This document shows, one piece after another, positions 1 through 8,497 of a stretch of 64,000 nt of DNA. How positions within the stretch are numbered: position 1 is the stretch's first letter; every line of letters begins with the position of its first letter. The notes under the pieces are model-generated. The model was not told the origin of the DNA, did not search any database, and worked only from the letters and a program-made list of their open reading frames with translations. Source of the stretch: Neobacillus niacini (GTDB lineage Bacteria; Bacillota; Bacilli; Bacillales; Cytobacillaceae). The position numbers and the translations under genes are program-made. The stretch lies in the NCBI RefSeq assembly GCF_030817595.1, contig NZ_JAUSZN010000001.1, positions 1,248,001 through 1,312,000 on the forward strand. Reading direction: 5' to 3'.

Positions 1-480
1 CTTGCGATTTATATAAGTCCTGCCAAGTACCATTTATTAATTCCATTTGTTTTAATTGCTTTACCTCCACATTTATTCTTCTATTGGTTTTAACTATTCC
101 CCTAATAAGTGAATAGGCAAGAATCACCATAACAAGCATGGAGCCTGCATGAAATACTCCTGATATACTTTGCACATGGAAGCCATAAAAATTATCCGGT
201 ACCACTGGTTTTTCTACTAAAGCTAGAAATAGTAAAATGGGTGCGATCACATACGGATCAGTCTTTTCCAAAAACCAAACGCTGCCGATAATGACCTATG
301 GCTGAGTGTGATAACAAGCATGAAGTCATAACCAGATAGTAAAAAAATGGTCTTGGTTTGAGTTATTGCTACAATGTTTTAAAAAAGCACGGAGGCTCTC
401 TCCAACTAATAGATATGTACCAAATCGTGGAACCACCATAGCGCTGATTTTCCCAACAGCTTGTTTTAAACTGGCACATA
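1..480 (-). pseudogene. Decayed membrane-protein gene, running off the left edge
   Basis: From 295 down to 1 the minus strand reads as an open frame with two hydrophobic stretches (around VIAPILLFLALV and SMLVMVILAYSLI) and a charged tail, leaving the window at base 1. Just upstream a TAG stops this frame at about 298. Protein-like sequence continues upstream in other frames, such as FLLSGYDFMLVITLSHRSL at about 300-350 and SAMVVPRFGTYLLVGESL at about 380-450. I read this as one membrane-protein gene broken by at least two frameshifts. I do not recognise the family. Confidence 0.4.
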
Positions 481-493
481 GAAAAAAGGAGTC

Positions 494-613
494 GTGAATC
501 ATCTAGGGGTTCCGTTTCTTATTATCTTCATAGGTAGCTTAGATACCTTCTTTATTGAATACCAACAAACAAGATTTAGAATACTAAGTGAGTACGAACT
601 TTTATGGAGGTAA
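494..613 (+). CDS. Possible 39-residue membrane peptide upstream of the lipoprotein
   Basis: A GTG at 494 follows AAAGGAG closely and opens a short frame with a hydrophobic core (FLIIFIGSLDTFFI) ending at TAA 611-613. Its stop lies within the ribosome site of the lipoprotein gene at 620, so the two could be translationally coupled. It was not matched to a family and could equally be the tail of a degraded gene. Confidence is low. Confidence 0.25.
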   Translation: MNHLGVPFLIIFIGSLDTFFIEYQQTRFRILSEYELLWR

Positions 614-619
614 TCAATA

Positions 620-1108
620 ATGAAACTCCTTGGACTTGTTCTAGTATTAGTACTTGCACTTACAGCATGTAATCAAACTGACACAACAAATAATAAACTC
701 AAAAACAACAACACTAACACAACTAACGTATCAAACAATGATAACATTGGTAAAGGTCAAGGATATGGTGGCAAAAGTCAAGGATATGGTCAAGTAAAGA
801 AGATTGAGGGCCAGGCAGTAGCTCAAAAAAATGAAGCACCAGACCAAGAAGATATAATCGCAATAAATGTTTCAGAAATTACTCATTGGGAAGTGAAAAA
901 CGTTCAAGTGGCAACGGGACCAAATCCAATTGTTAACATTCATTTGGGTGAAGCTCCTGATTACGGGGTAACAGAGTTCAATATAGAAGATAAAGAAATG
1001 ACTAAAGACGAGATAAATTATTGGTATGGTAAAGACTTCCTTACTCATTATTCAGACGTTAAGTCTACTCCAGCAGGGGAGTTAAATATTACATTTTATA
1101 GGCAATAA
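620..1108 (+). CDS. Small secreted lipoprotein, unknown function
   Basis: The 162-residue product starts with a lipoprotein signal: MKLL, a hydrophobic run, then the lipobox LTAC with the acylated Cys near residue 17. An Asn/Thr-rich linker follows (residues about 18-45), then a short Gly/Gln/Tyr-rich tandem (GQGYGGKSQGYGQ), then an acidic, folded-looking C-terminal half containing INYWYGKDFL. It should be anchored to the outer face of the membrane. The start is supported by GGAGG at 606-610. No family was recognised. It stands alone, next to the IS3 insertion. Confidence 0.7.
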   Translation: MKLLGLVLVLVLALTACNQTDTTNNKLKNNNTNTTNVSNNDNIGKGQGYGGKSQGYGQVKKIEGQAVAQKNEAPDQEDIIAINVSEITHWEVKNVQVATGPNPIVNIHLGEAPDYGVTEFNIEDKEMTKDEINYWYGKDFLTHYSDVKSTPAGELNITFYRQ

Positions 1109-1200
1109 ATATCAATATGCAGCCTAAATAAGCAAGTTACCGTTACCTATAAAAAAAGCAAGGCCCGATTGATGTGACCCCCAAAAGTTAGAGTTTTATA

Positions 1201-1971
1201 TTAAGCAGCTAATTGGCTAGTATGGACCCGGTATTGAACCGGGCTCATACCTGCCAATTTTTGCTTTATACGCTTGTTATTATAATAACTGATATATTCT
1301 TCAATTCTCTTTTTTAATTCCTCATATGAGCATAGTGCTTCCCCGTAATACATTTCTTGTTTTAGTAATCCGAAAAAGTTCTCCATTGGCGAATTATCTA
1401 AACAGTTTCCTTTACGAGACATACTCTGGAACACCTTGTTTTTCTTAAGGGTTTTCACCCATTTATTATGTTGATAATGCCATCCTTGATCAGAATGTAC
1501 AGTAGTTCTAAACTTTGAATCTTTTACTATTTCTAGTGCTTCCTCGAGGGGGGTGAGAGCTAAATCTAAGGTTGGACGCATACCTATACCAAAAGAAAGA
1601 ATTTCACTATTGAACATATCCATAATTGGATTTAAATATAGCTTAATACCGTCTGAACACTTAAATTCTGTAATATCTGTTGTTAGTTTTTGATGACACA
1701 CATTCGTTTTAAAGCGGCGATTGATAAGGTTCTTGGCAACAGTTCCAGTTGTACCCTTGTATGAACTGTACTTGCGTGATTTTAATTTGAATTTATCTCC
1801 CTTGAGCCCAAGCTCGTTCATGATGCGTTGCACCTTCTTATGATTCACTTCATACCCACGGTTTTCTAATTCTAATTGAATACGACGATAACCATAATTT
1901 CCGTTATGTTCTTCGAAAATGGATTGAATAAGTTCCTCCAACTCCTGGTCTGGATTCTCCTTATTCATCAT
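1201..1971 (-). CDS. IS3 transposase OrfB, DDE integrase catalytic part
   Basis: This is the catalytic half of an IS3-type transposase. The N-terminal HTH_21-like segment (NGNYGYRRIQLELENRG) is followed by an rve/DDE core: TDITEF for the first Asp, HSDQGWHY for the second, and ENFFGLLKQE for the catalytic Glu. The tail YYNNKRIKQKLAGMSPVQYR is typical. The frame is open upstream of this ATG to about 2080 and encodes family-like residues (FKLKDVLQIVGIPESTYHY). The natural product is therefore probably an OrfAB fusion made by -1 frameshifting at an AAAAG slip site near 2073-2078. Confidence 0.9.
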   Translation of the reverse strand: MMNKENPDQELEELIQSIFEEHNGNYGYRRIQLELENRGYEVNHKKVQRIMNELGLKGDKFKLKSRKYSSYKGTTGTVAKNLINRRFKTNVCHQKLTTDITEFKCSDGIKLYLNPIMDMFNSEILSFGIGMRPTLDLALTPLEEALEIVKDSKFRTTVHSDQGWHYQHNKWVKTLKKNKVFQSMSRKGNCLDNSPMENFFGLLKQEMYYGEALCSYEELKKRIEEYISYYNNKRIKQKLAGMSPVQYRVHTSQLAA

Positions 1972-2027
1972 TTTTATATGATAATGGTAGGTGGATTCAG
2001 GAATGCCGACTATTTGTAAAACATCTT

Positions 2028-2594
2028 TTAGTTTGAAGGTTTCTTTAAGTTCGAATGATAATGCTGCTTGTGCTTTTCGAGATAGCCCTTCGGATCCATC
2101 TGAAAAGCTCGCAACTTTTTTAAATATTCTACCTCTAAACGAAGAAGTTCGTTTTCTCTTTCTAACTTTTGTTCGTACGTTAATTCCTTATCTTCAATGT
2201 GTTTATTCTTTTTGTTTTTTTTAGTTTTATCAGACATGGATGGCCGTCCTTTCGGTCTATCCAGGGCTTCAGTACCACCCTCCAGAAGAGCCCTTTTCCA
2301 AGCTGCAATCATAGGAGCGTTAGTTATGCCAAATACAAGGGCTGTATCAGTTTCTGAAGAACCTGTTCTCTTCATAAAGCTTAATACATCTAGCTTGAAT
2401 TGAACAGAATATGTTTCTCTATGTTTCTTCCTCTTTAAACCTTCCACACCAAATTTCTCGTATACCTTTACCCATCTCCTAATCGGAGTACTGTCTTTCA
2501 TGTCATACTTTTTAGCTAAAAGAATATATCCTAATTTCCCATCTTGATATTCCTTGACTAACTTTAACTTAAATTCTTCACTATATTTGGCCAT
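2028..2594 (-). CDS. IS3 transposase OrfA, helix-turn-helix protein
   Basis: OrfA carries two helix-turn-helix segments, one near residues 5-50 (YSEEFKLKLVKEYQDG, YDMKDSTPIRRWV) and one near 55-105, followed by a Lys/Glu-rich leucine-zipper region (LERENELLRLEVEYLKKL) used for dimerisation in this family. It binds the terminal inverted repeats. I chose the ATG at 2594 because GGGGTGT lies just upstream; a TTG at 2609 is also in frame but lies inside the terminal repeat. It overlaps the orfB frame by about 50 bases, as expected for programmed frameshifting. Confidence 0.85.
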   Translation of the reverse strand: MAKYSEEFKLKLVKEYQDGKLGYILLAKKYDMKDSTPIRRWVKVYEKFGVEGLKRKKHRETYSVQFKLDVLSFMKRTGSSETDTALVFGITNAPMIAAWKRALLEGGTEALDRPKGRPSMSDKTKKNKKNKHIEDKELTYEQKLERENELLRLEVEYLKKLRAFQMDPKGYLEKHKQHYHSNLKKPSN

Positions 2595-2661
2595 AAAAAT
2601 ACACCCCAAAAGTTAGATTTCACTCTAACTTTTGGGGTGCAGTACAGATTGGCCCTGCTTT

Positions 2662-3051
2662 TTAATTGACTATTACCTTTCCAACCATTCCTTCCTTGAA
2701 ATGGTAACTACATATCAGCTCATATGTACCAGTCTTTTCCGGTTTCACGGTGATGGTTTTTTCTTTTCCCGGCTGGACTTCTACGTCAATACTAAGCTCT
2801 TTCACTGTGAAGGTATGTTCCCTCTTACCAACGTTCTTCAATATCAACGTTGTCGTTCTTGCATTGGGAATCGTGATGACTTTTGGATTAAAGTAATCAT
2901 CGTTCAACTCGACTTCAATCGCTTTCACCGTCGCCATAGGCTGTGTTGTAACAATGGATTCGGCAAATACGCCGAGTGAGCCTGAAGTTGTCACAACCAC
3001 AATCATTGCAAGTAAAAAGACCAATCCTGTTAACCACTTTTTCACAGACAT
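2662..3051 (-). CDS. Secreted cupredoxin-like copper protein
   Basis: The 129-residue protein has a Sec-type signal peptide (MSVKKW followed by a hydrophobic stretch to about residue 30) and one cupredoxin beta-sandwich. All four type-1 copper ligands are visible: His79 (KREHTF), Cys114, His117 and Met122 (ICSYHFKEGM). It probably carries electrons or binds copper on the outer side of the membrane. The start is supported by AAAGGAGGG just upstream. Its natural terminator has been split by the IS3 element immediately downstream. Confidence 0.85.
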   Translation of the reverse strand: MSVKKWLTGLVFLLAMIVVVTTSGSLGVFAESIVTTQPMATVKAIEVELNDDYFNPKVITIPNARTTTLILKNVGKREHTFTVKELSIDVEVQPGKEKTITVKPEKTGTYELICSYHFKEGMVGKVIVN

Positions 3052-3205
3052 TCTTTACCCTCCTTTCCTATTCCTTATTTTTACCATTTCATTAACTATT
3101 ATCAATGAAATTGAGTTCCAGTGTGCATTCAAATAGTAACTCTTTTATCTGCAACAGTTACAAGGCAAAAAGACTGACTCTAAAACGATCTTCTGAATCC
3201 ATTCC

Positions 3206-3313
3206 CATTCAATTAACCTGCATAGTTAATGGAACAAGAAAAAAAGCTGCTGCAGTAAGCAACCGTATGTTCAACGAAAGCCCCCACGATAGTGTAAGTA
3301 CAATTATTCACAA
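3206..3313 (+). repeat. P1-hairpin-P2 dispersed repeat
   Basis: The P1 half reads ATTCAATTAACCTGC followed by AGTTAATGGAACAAG. A GCTGCTGCAG core sits between the halves. A degenerate P2 (CCCCCACGATAGTGTAAGTAC) ends in TTATTCACAA. The repeat's right edge overlaps the truncated end of a TetR-like remnant, so repeat arrival and gene loss are linked here. Confidence 0.7.
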
Positions 3314-3459
3314 CCCCAGCAATACGTAAATGGTTGATGACGAAACATTGGCTTTCTTGGCGATATTTGACATTGATGTTTCAGCTAAACCAATCTCATT
3401 ATAAGATCTATTGCTGCTTGAAATATACTTTCATTTTTATTTTCATCTTTATGTCTCAT
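3308..3459 (-). pseudogene. Truncated TetR-family regulator remnant
   Basis: The minus strand from ATG at 3457-3459 encodes MRHKDENKNESIFQAAIDLI and then, after a one-base slip near 3398, the helix-turn-helix segment GLAETSMSNIAKKANVSSST. Together these match the DNA-binding head of a TetR regulator (about 50 residues). The ligand-binding domain is missing: the frame ends at 3308, in the TTCACAA edge of the dispersed repeat. It is not functional. Confidence 0.7.
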
Positions 3460-3629
3460 GATAAAAATAATAAACGACCATTTGATTAATGTGAAGTAAG
3501 CGAGTATATAAGTTAGAAACTTACAAAAGATAACTTAAAGGTAAATTAATTTAATCATAGTGCTTTTTAGAATGAAATATAGGCACTAAGAAAATAATAA
3601 ACGACTGTTAGATTAAATTAAATTAAATT

Positions 3630-5177
3630 ATGAATGATATTCTATTTCCCTCAAAAACTAAATTATTATTGCTTTTCTTGGGGTGGTTTTATTTGTTTAG
3701 AAAACAAAATCATAAGAATAAACTAATAAAAAATATAGATGTATTTTTGATACAAGCATCAAAATCTAGTGATTTCAAAAAACTTCATTTAGATAAACCT
3801 AATATTGAATTATTCTTTTTCAGCACATTAATCGATGAAGAAACACTTAATCATTTTCTATTACTACCACTACAAGAGCATTCACCTTTTGAGAACCTAA
3901 ATGATGTAATTAAATATATACCAATTAGTGAAATTCAACTATGTTCAGAAAACCCTGAACAAGCGGGAGAAAAGATTCGCAAAGGTCACATTTTAATTCG
4001 GTTAAAAAGTGATAAAACAAATTTTGCTCTTGTTAATGTAAAGAACAGCAAACGCGGTCATAGAGAAAACAACGAAACAGAGAATGAATTTAGTGTTGTG
4101 GGACCAAAACTTGGCTTCATTGAAGATATCGAAACGAATATGAAATTATTAAGACAACAATTTTCAGGCTCAAAATTAATATTTGAAGAGTTGACAATGG
4201 GTTCCATGACCTCCACACGGGTTGTTATTGGATATATAGAAGATATAACAAACTCAGAACATGTAAATACTGTTAGGCAAAGACTACGTGACCTGGATCT
4301 TGATTTTGTCGAAAGTGCCCTGATAGACCAAACGATCTCAGATCATTCGAATACCCCTTTTCCTTTATTCTTATCCACAGAAAGAGTAGATAGGGTGACG
4401 TATACCTTACTTTTAGGCCAAGTGATTATTATCTGTGATGGCTCTCCCTATGTCATTACAGGTCCCTCCACTTTTTTTGATTTCTTTATCTCTCCAGAGG
4501 ATTACTACTTACCTTGGATTGTGGGGTCTTTTTTTCGAATCATCCGTTTATTTGGAGTGTTTTTTTCGGTCTTTGCTACACCTTTATATGTCGCCGTTCT
4601 CACACATCATTACGTTATTATTCCAAAGGATCTTCTCGGTCCAATCATTGAGTCTCGAGTAAATATACCATTTCCTCCCTTTTTAGAGGTGATATTTCTA
4701 GAAGTAACAATTGAATTACTACGTGAGGCTGGGGCCAGATTACCTACTAAAGTAGGTCAAACGTTAGGGATTGTTGGTGGGATCGTTATAGGACAAGCTT
4801 CAGTAGAAGCAGCATTGACAAGCAATGTCCTTCTGATTATTGTTGCACTTTCAGCTTTAGCCTCTTTTACCACGCCCATTTTTAAAATGGCAAATACGAT
4901 TAGGCTACTAAGATTTCCATTGGTATTATTAGCAGCCGGGTGGGGCGGATTCGGAATAATTGCTGGTTTTACATTGATGCTGGGTCATTTAATGCGATTA
5001 AAATCATTTGGCACACCATACTTAGCTCCAATATACCCTTTTAGAATTACTGACTTCAAGGATGGCTTTATTAGATCTCCATTTCGATATACAACTACAA
5101 GACCTAGTTACCTACGCCCCAAAAAGAAACGTAGGTATCAGGTTAACGAGGGTAAGGATGAATTTGACGATGAATAA
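3630..5177 (+). CDS. GerA-family spore germination protein (germinant receptor A subunit)
   Basis: The A subunit of a Ger-type germinant receptor sits in the spore inner membrane and helps sense germinants. The 515-residue length fits the family. The soluble N-terminal half contains the family motifs EELTMGSMTSTRVVIGYIEDI and DLDLDFVESALIDQ. The C-terminal half (about 255-460) holds the membrane segments with the typical GPSTFFDFFISPEDYY, LREAGARLPTKVGQTLGIVGG and IGQASVEA. The tail is basic then acidic. No strong ribosome site precedes the ATG, so the start is less certain than the reading frame. It is first in an A-C-B operon and overlaps the next gene. Confidence 0.95.
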   Translation: MNDILFPSKTKLLLLFLGWFYLFRKQNHKNKLIKNIDVFLIQASKSSDFKKLHLDKPNIELFFFSTLIDEETLNHFLLLPLQEHSPFENLNDVIKYIPISEIQLCSENPEQAGEKIRKGHILIRLKSDKTNFALVNVKNSKRGHRENNETENEFSVVGPKLGFIEDIETNMKLLRQQFSGSKLIFEELTMGSMTSTRVVIGYIEDITNSEHVNTVRQRLRDLDLDFVESALIDQTISDHSNTPFPLFLSTERVDRVTYTLLLGQVIIICDGSPYVITGPSTFFDFFISPEDYYLPWIVGSFFRIIRLFGVFFSVFATPLYVAVLTHHYVIIPKDLLGPIIESRVNIPFPPFLEVIFLEVTIELLREAGARLPTKVGQTLGIVGGIVIGQASVEAALTSNVLLIIVALSALASFTTPIFKMANTIRLLRFPLVLLAAGWGGFGIIAGFTLMLGHLMRLKSFGTPYLAPIYPFRITDFKDGFIRSPFRYTTTRPSYLRPKKKRRYQVNEGKDEFDDE

Positions 5178-6261
5178 AACTAATTTTTGTGTGTGCTTTT
5201 TGATTATACTTTTGTTATTCCCATCAACAGGATGTACACGCGACAAGGTTATAGATGAAATTATAGTTATCTCTGATATGGGATTTGATTTAGAAGACGG
5301 AAAAATTCTTGGAAGCGCAACTTATCCAAGTTTATATATACCAGGCCATAAGGGACCAGATGTTGTTCATGGTATTGCAAGTACTAATACCGGTATATTA
5401 ACTTCTTTTAACAACCAATCCGCTTCTCCTATGGAGGTTGGTCAAACAAGGATAATTGTATTAAATGAACGATTAGCTCAAAAAGGTATCGGAGATTTAA
5501 TTACTACCCTTAAGAGAGACCCTATCATTGGAAGTAATACTTATTTGGTCATATCAAAAGATAAGGCTGATCAGATTTTGTCTGTATCAGTTGGTAAAAC
5601 CCCATTTTATCTATCTAATCTAATAAAGCAGAATGAGGAAAACAACAATACACCTCCAACAAACCTCCATTCAGTTTTTTATCAGTATTACGGAACCGGA
5701 CAAGATGTCTATATACCTTTTATTCAGATAAACAAGAATAAGATAGTTGAATTGGATGGATTAGCTATTTTTAAACAGGATAAAATGAAAATGAAAGTTA
5801 GCCAAAAGGACTCGATATTCTTCAAATTATTAAAAAGTAAAAAGAAATATGGGAATTTTGAGTTCCCCTATTCAGCTAGCGGTGAAAAAAGGATGTTAGA
5901 TATTCGAACGGTGAGTGGTAAATCAAAATTCACAATAAGTGATCAAACATCCAAACAACCAAAAGTTAATGTTACATTAAGACTGAGTTGCATAATTAAA
6001 GATGCACCTGAAGATATTAACCTGAGTGACCCCAAAAGAATGAAATCTATTCAGAACCAAATAGAAAAAAGGGTTTCCAAAAAAACGAAAGATTTAATTA
6101 TCAGCTTACAGTCCAAAAATACAGACCCCTTTGGTTTTGGAGACTTATTTAGAGGAAGAGATCGAAATTGGAACGAGAAAGAATTTTATAGGATTTATCC
6201 CGACATTAAATTCAACGTTAACGCACATGTTAATTTACTACAATCGGGGGTAGGAAAGTGA
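5158..6261 (+). CDS. GerC-family germination lipoprotein (germinant receptor C subunit)
   Basis: This is the lipoprotein subunit of the receptor, with a short signal peptide and a lipobox ending in STGC (Cys about residue 26), then the Ger(x)C fold. The family-like C-terminal part includes RVSKKTKDLIISLQ, DPFGFGDLFRGRDRNWNE and FYRIYPDIKFNVNAHV. The frame is open from 5062, but that extension lies inside the A gene. I chose ATG 5158 because GAGGG lies 5 bases upstream and it gives a proper signal peptide of the expected length (367 residues). It overlaps the A gene by 20 bases, which suggests translational coupling. Confidence 0.92.
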   Translation: MNLTMNKTNFCVCFLIILLLFPSTGCTRDKVIDEIIVISDMGFDLEDGKILGSATYPSLYIPGHKGPDVVHGIASTNTGILTSFNNQSASPMEVGQTRIIVLNERLAQKGIGDLITTLKRDPIIGSNTYLVISKDKADQILSVSVGKTPFYLSNLIKQNEENNNTPPTNLHSVFYQYYGTGQDVYIPFIQINKNKIVELDGLAIFKQDKMKMKVSQKDSIFFKLLKSKKKYGNFEFPYSASGEKRMLDIRTVSGKSKFTISDQTSKQPKVNVTLRLSCIIKDAPEDINLSDPKRMKSIQNQIEKRVSKKTKDLIISLQSKNTDPFGFGDLFRGRDRNWNEKEFYRIYPDIKFNVNAHVNLLQSGVGK

Positions 6262-7346
6262 ATGTCACGAAGATAGATGAAAAATATTTAGTATCAACCT
6301 TTTATGTTTTTTTCCTTATCCATGCTTCTCAAACTGGTATTGGTATGTTGAACTTTCAAAGGGTTGTCGCCCAATATACGGAACAAGACGCATGGATATC
6401 TGTTATTATTATGGGTTTAAGCACACATCTTATTGTATGGATGATTTATAAGATGTTGTTACCCTCCTATGATATTTTAGCTATTCATGACCTATGTTTG
6501 GGTAGAATTCTTGGTAAAGTAATTTCAACTGGTCTCGTATTGTATTTTCTTCTATTGTTTGTTGTGGTATTTAGAACCTATATAGAAATTATCCAACTTT
6601 GGATATTTCCATGGATAAGTACTTGGGAGCTGGGCTTATTTATTGGGTTTATTATTTATTACTTTGTGTCTGGAGGATTTCGTAAATTAACCGGGTTAGC
6701 GTTTTTTGGTGTAGTACTGCCAAGTACTTTATTTTTCACTCTTTATTTTCCACTCAGGTATGCACACCTAGATAACCTAATACCAATACTTAATCATTCT
6801 TTTATAGATATATTAAAGTCTTCAAAATCAGCAAGCCTAGTATTTGTTGGTTTTGAAACTTTGGTAGTCTATCTTCCTTATATTAAGAATCCCGAAAAAT
6901 CAAAAAAGTGGGCTCATATCGCTCTTTTATATACAACTTTTTTATATGTAGTAATCACACTCGTTACATTAGTGTACTTTAGCCAGGGGCAGCTACAGGA
7001 GACACTTTGGCCAACACTTTCGATGACAAAAATCATTGAATTACCCTTTATAGAAAGGTTTGAGTATATCTTCATTTTCACTTGGTTTTTAGTGATCCTC
7101 CCTACTGTTTGCATTCCGATTTGGTCATGTACACGATTATTAAAGAAACTGTATAAAATGAGACCTAAACTATCTTTACCCTGTCTTATGATATTCATAT
7201 ACATTGTCTCGAACTGTATTGAGAATCGTGCAATGGTAGATACCTTAGGGAATCTAACAAACGAAATAAGTTTTTACTTTGTTTTCCTATATATACCGGC
7301 CCTTTTTTTCTTGTTTTCCATAAGAAGAAGACTTACTAACAGATAA
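6258..7346 (+). CDS. GerB-family germination permease (germinant receptor B subunit)
   Basis: This multi-pass membrane subunit belongs to the amino-acid/polyamine permease fold and is thought to bind the germinant. The 362 residues include about ten hydrophobic segments, an N-terminal family signature (FFLIHASQTGIGMLNFQRVV) and NPEKSKKW in the middle. It begins at a GTG that overlaps the stop of the C gene as GTGA, with GGGGG and AGGA upstream, so all three subunits are coupled. The order A-C-B is complete and no frame is broken, so the receptor looks functional. Confidence 0.93.
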   Translation: MNVTKIDEKYLVSTFYVFFLIHASQTGIGMLNFQRVVAQYTEQDAWISVIIMGLSTHLIVWMIYKMLLPSYDILAIHDLCLGRILGKVISTGLVLYFLLLFVVVFRTYIEIIQLWIFPWISTWELGLFIGFIIYYFVSGGFRKLTGLAFFGVVLPSTLFFTLYFPLRYAHLDNLIPILNHSFIDILKSSKSASLVFVGFETLVVYLPYIKNPEKSKKWAHIALLYTTFLYVVITLVTLVYFSQGQLQETLWPTLSMTKIIELPFIERFEYIFIFTWFLVILPTVCIPIWSCTRLLKKLYKMRPKLSLPCLMIFIYIVSNCIENRAMVDTLGNLTNEISFYFVFLYIPALFFLFSIRRRLTNR

Positions 7347-7476
7347 TTACTACAATACGCTATAAACTTTAAGAAATATCAAAATAAAATTCCTCGATGC
7401 ATATTTTTTAGGTGTACTCATATCGTTATGAACATTTTTAGTATCCGTGAGGTAATAAAACTTTTTATTGAAAAAC

Positions 7477-7515
7477 AAACTACTGGCCGTTTAGTTTAAG
7501 TAAAATCCTTCACAC
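7477..7515 (+). repeat. P2 half of the dispersed repeat
   Basis: AAACTACTGGCCGTTTAGTTTAAG followed by ATCCTTCACAC is a P2 palindrome with its usual tail. It lies 130 bases after the germination operon. The rest of the 7347-7660 gap holds only this copy and the next hairpin. Confidence 0.6.
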
Positions 7516-7571
7516 TCTCTTCTATAACTGCAATTGAAATATATTGCTCCAGAATGTGTTTGATTGGATAA

Positions 7572-7600
7572 GGACGCCTTCTTATTAAAGAAAAGCGTCC
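7572..7600. terminator. Hairpin between the germination operon and the TetR gene
   Basis: GGACGC at 7572-7577 pairs with GCGTCC at 7595-7600 across an A/T-rich loop; GATTG follows and then a P-like unit to about 7632. It lies between convergent genes and could stop transcription from either side, although the T run is weak. Confidence 0.4.
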
Positions 7601-7660
7601 GATTGTTTAGTAACGCTTCCTAAGCTAAACGGATATTGTGAAAAAATACATGGTCAATAA

Positions 7661-8245
7661 TCATCCTTTATAAGGATTTATTTCCGTTACTATAAAAGGT
7701 AAGGCTATTTTAATATATTGTTCTGCTGATAACGAACTATTATGTTTCCAATCCTCTGAGGCCCCGTATATTCCCCAACTTAGCACAGCCGCACCAATTT
7801 TTAAGGTTTCCAAATCTTGCTTAGACTGTTGCTTTAAAAGGAGAGAATATAATACTTTTTCCAATTCCTTTTTTAATTTTTGTTCAATTATTGAACTAAA
7901 AGATGCATAACTTCTTCTACATTGTGTCTCTAATTGTGTAGCTAAATCTGTGTGAAACTTAGTCAAAGTAAAAAAGATATTTATAATAGACTCTTCATTT
8001 AACTGATCATAATGGCTCAATTTTTCCACAATATTCTCTAATATATCTTCTGTAATGCCAGCATCGATTAAGTCGTATTTATCTTGAAAATGAGAATAAA
8101 AAGTAGCACGATTAACAGTTGCTTCATCTGTAATGTCCTTTATCGTAATATCCTTGAAATCTTTTTTAATAGTTAACTTTAAAAAGGCATCCATTAATAG
8201 TCTTCTTGTTCGAATAATACGAGGATCTACTTTCGTATCTTGCAT
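7661..8245 (-). CDS. TetR/AcrR-family transcriptional regulator
   Basis: The 194-residue protein has the TetR DNA-binding head (residues about 10-60), with the helix-turn-helix in ITIKDITDEATVNRATFYSHF followed by KYDLID. The rest is an all-helical ligand-binding domain. The ATG is preceded by GAGAGG. It is divergent from the nitroreductase gene and the 250-base gap contains two ACAACA/TGTTGT inverted repeats. The simplest reading is a repressor of itself and of the nitroreductase. The inducer is unknown. Confidence 0.88.
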   Translation of the reverse strand: MQDTKVDPRIIRTRRLLMDAFLKLTIKKDFKDITIKDITDEATVNRATFYSHFQDKYDLIDAGITEDILENIVEKLSHYDQLNEESIINIFFTLTKFHTDLATQLETQCRRSYASFSSIIEQKLKKELEKVLYSLLLKQQSKQDLETLKIGAAVLSWGIYGASEDWKHNSSLSAEQYIKIALPFIVTEINPYKG

Positions 8246-8270
8246 ATTTATACCTCTCTTCTAGACATAT

Positions 8271-8294
8271 ACAACAATTTTCTTTATTTGTTGT
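8271..8294. promoter_or_regulatory. Candidate TetR operator, site 1
   Basis: ACAACAA at 8271-8277 pairs with TTGTTGT at 8288-8294 with a 10-base A/T centre. It lies about 25 bases upstream of the tetR start codon and shares its half-site with the tighter palindrome at 8359. Confidence 0.5.
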
Positions 8295-8358
8295 TTAAGC
8301 AATAAAACACCAACATTGATGATTGAGAATAGATACATTCTATTTTAGAATCAATTAT

Positions 8359-8372
8359 ACAACAGATGTTGT
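8359..8372. promoter_or_regulatory. Candidate TetR operator, site 2
   Basis: ACAACAGATGTTGT is a perfect 6+2+6 palindrome in the gap between tetR and the nitroreductase. Its half-site recurs at 8271-8294. It is well placed to control both divergent promoters. Confidence 0.55.
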
Positions 8373-8497
8373 CAAAGTTCTAACATGCGAAGGGAATTCC
8401 GATGATTAACTTTGTTGGAAATAGAAATGGAGGAATGAGTCATGCTGTATGTTCGATTCTCCATTTTAAATATATTAGGAAAAGGAAGTGCCTGAAC

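Larger units (their letters stand above)
1175..2641 (-). mobile_element. IS3-family insertion sequence, apparently intact
   Basis: The element has near-perfect terminal inverted repeats of about 20 bp: the left end at 1175-1194 and the right end at 2622-2641 (complemented) share CCCCAAAAGTTAGAGT and differ only just behind the terminal TG. Two overlapping minus-strand ORFs, orfA and orfB, are typical of IS3 elements. Flanking bases show no clear 3-bp target duplication. The flanks are the two arms of an AAAAAGCA-GGCC-type hairpin, so the element lies in the loop of a terminator that would serve the cupredoxin gene. Confidence 0.85.

Noticed and set aside
3105..3329. Plus-strand ORF in the gap before the germination operon
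   Set aside because: It reads through the dispersed repeat; the other strand holds the TetR remnant.
5062..5157. Upstream start for the GerC protein
   Set aside because: It would put 32 extra residues before a clean lipoprotein signal peptide and lies within the GerA coding region with no ribosome site.
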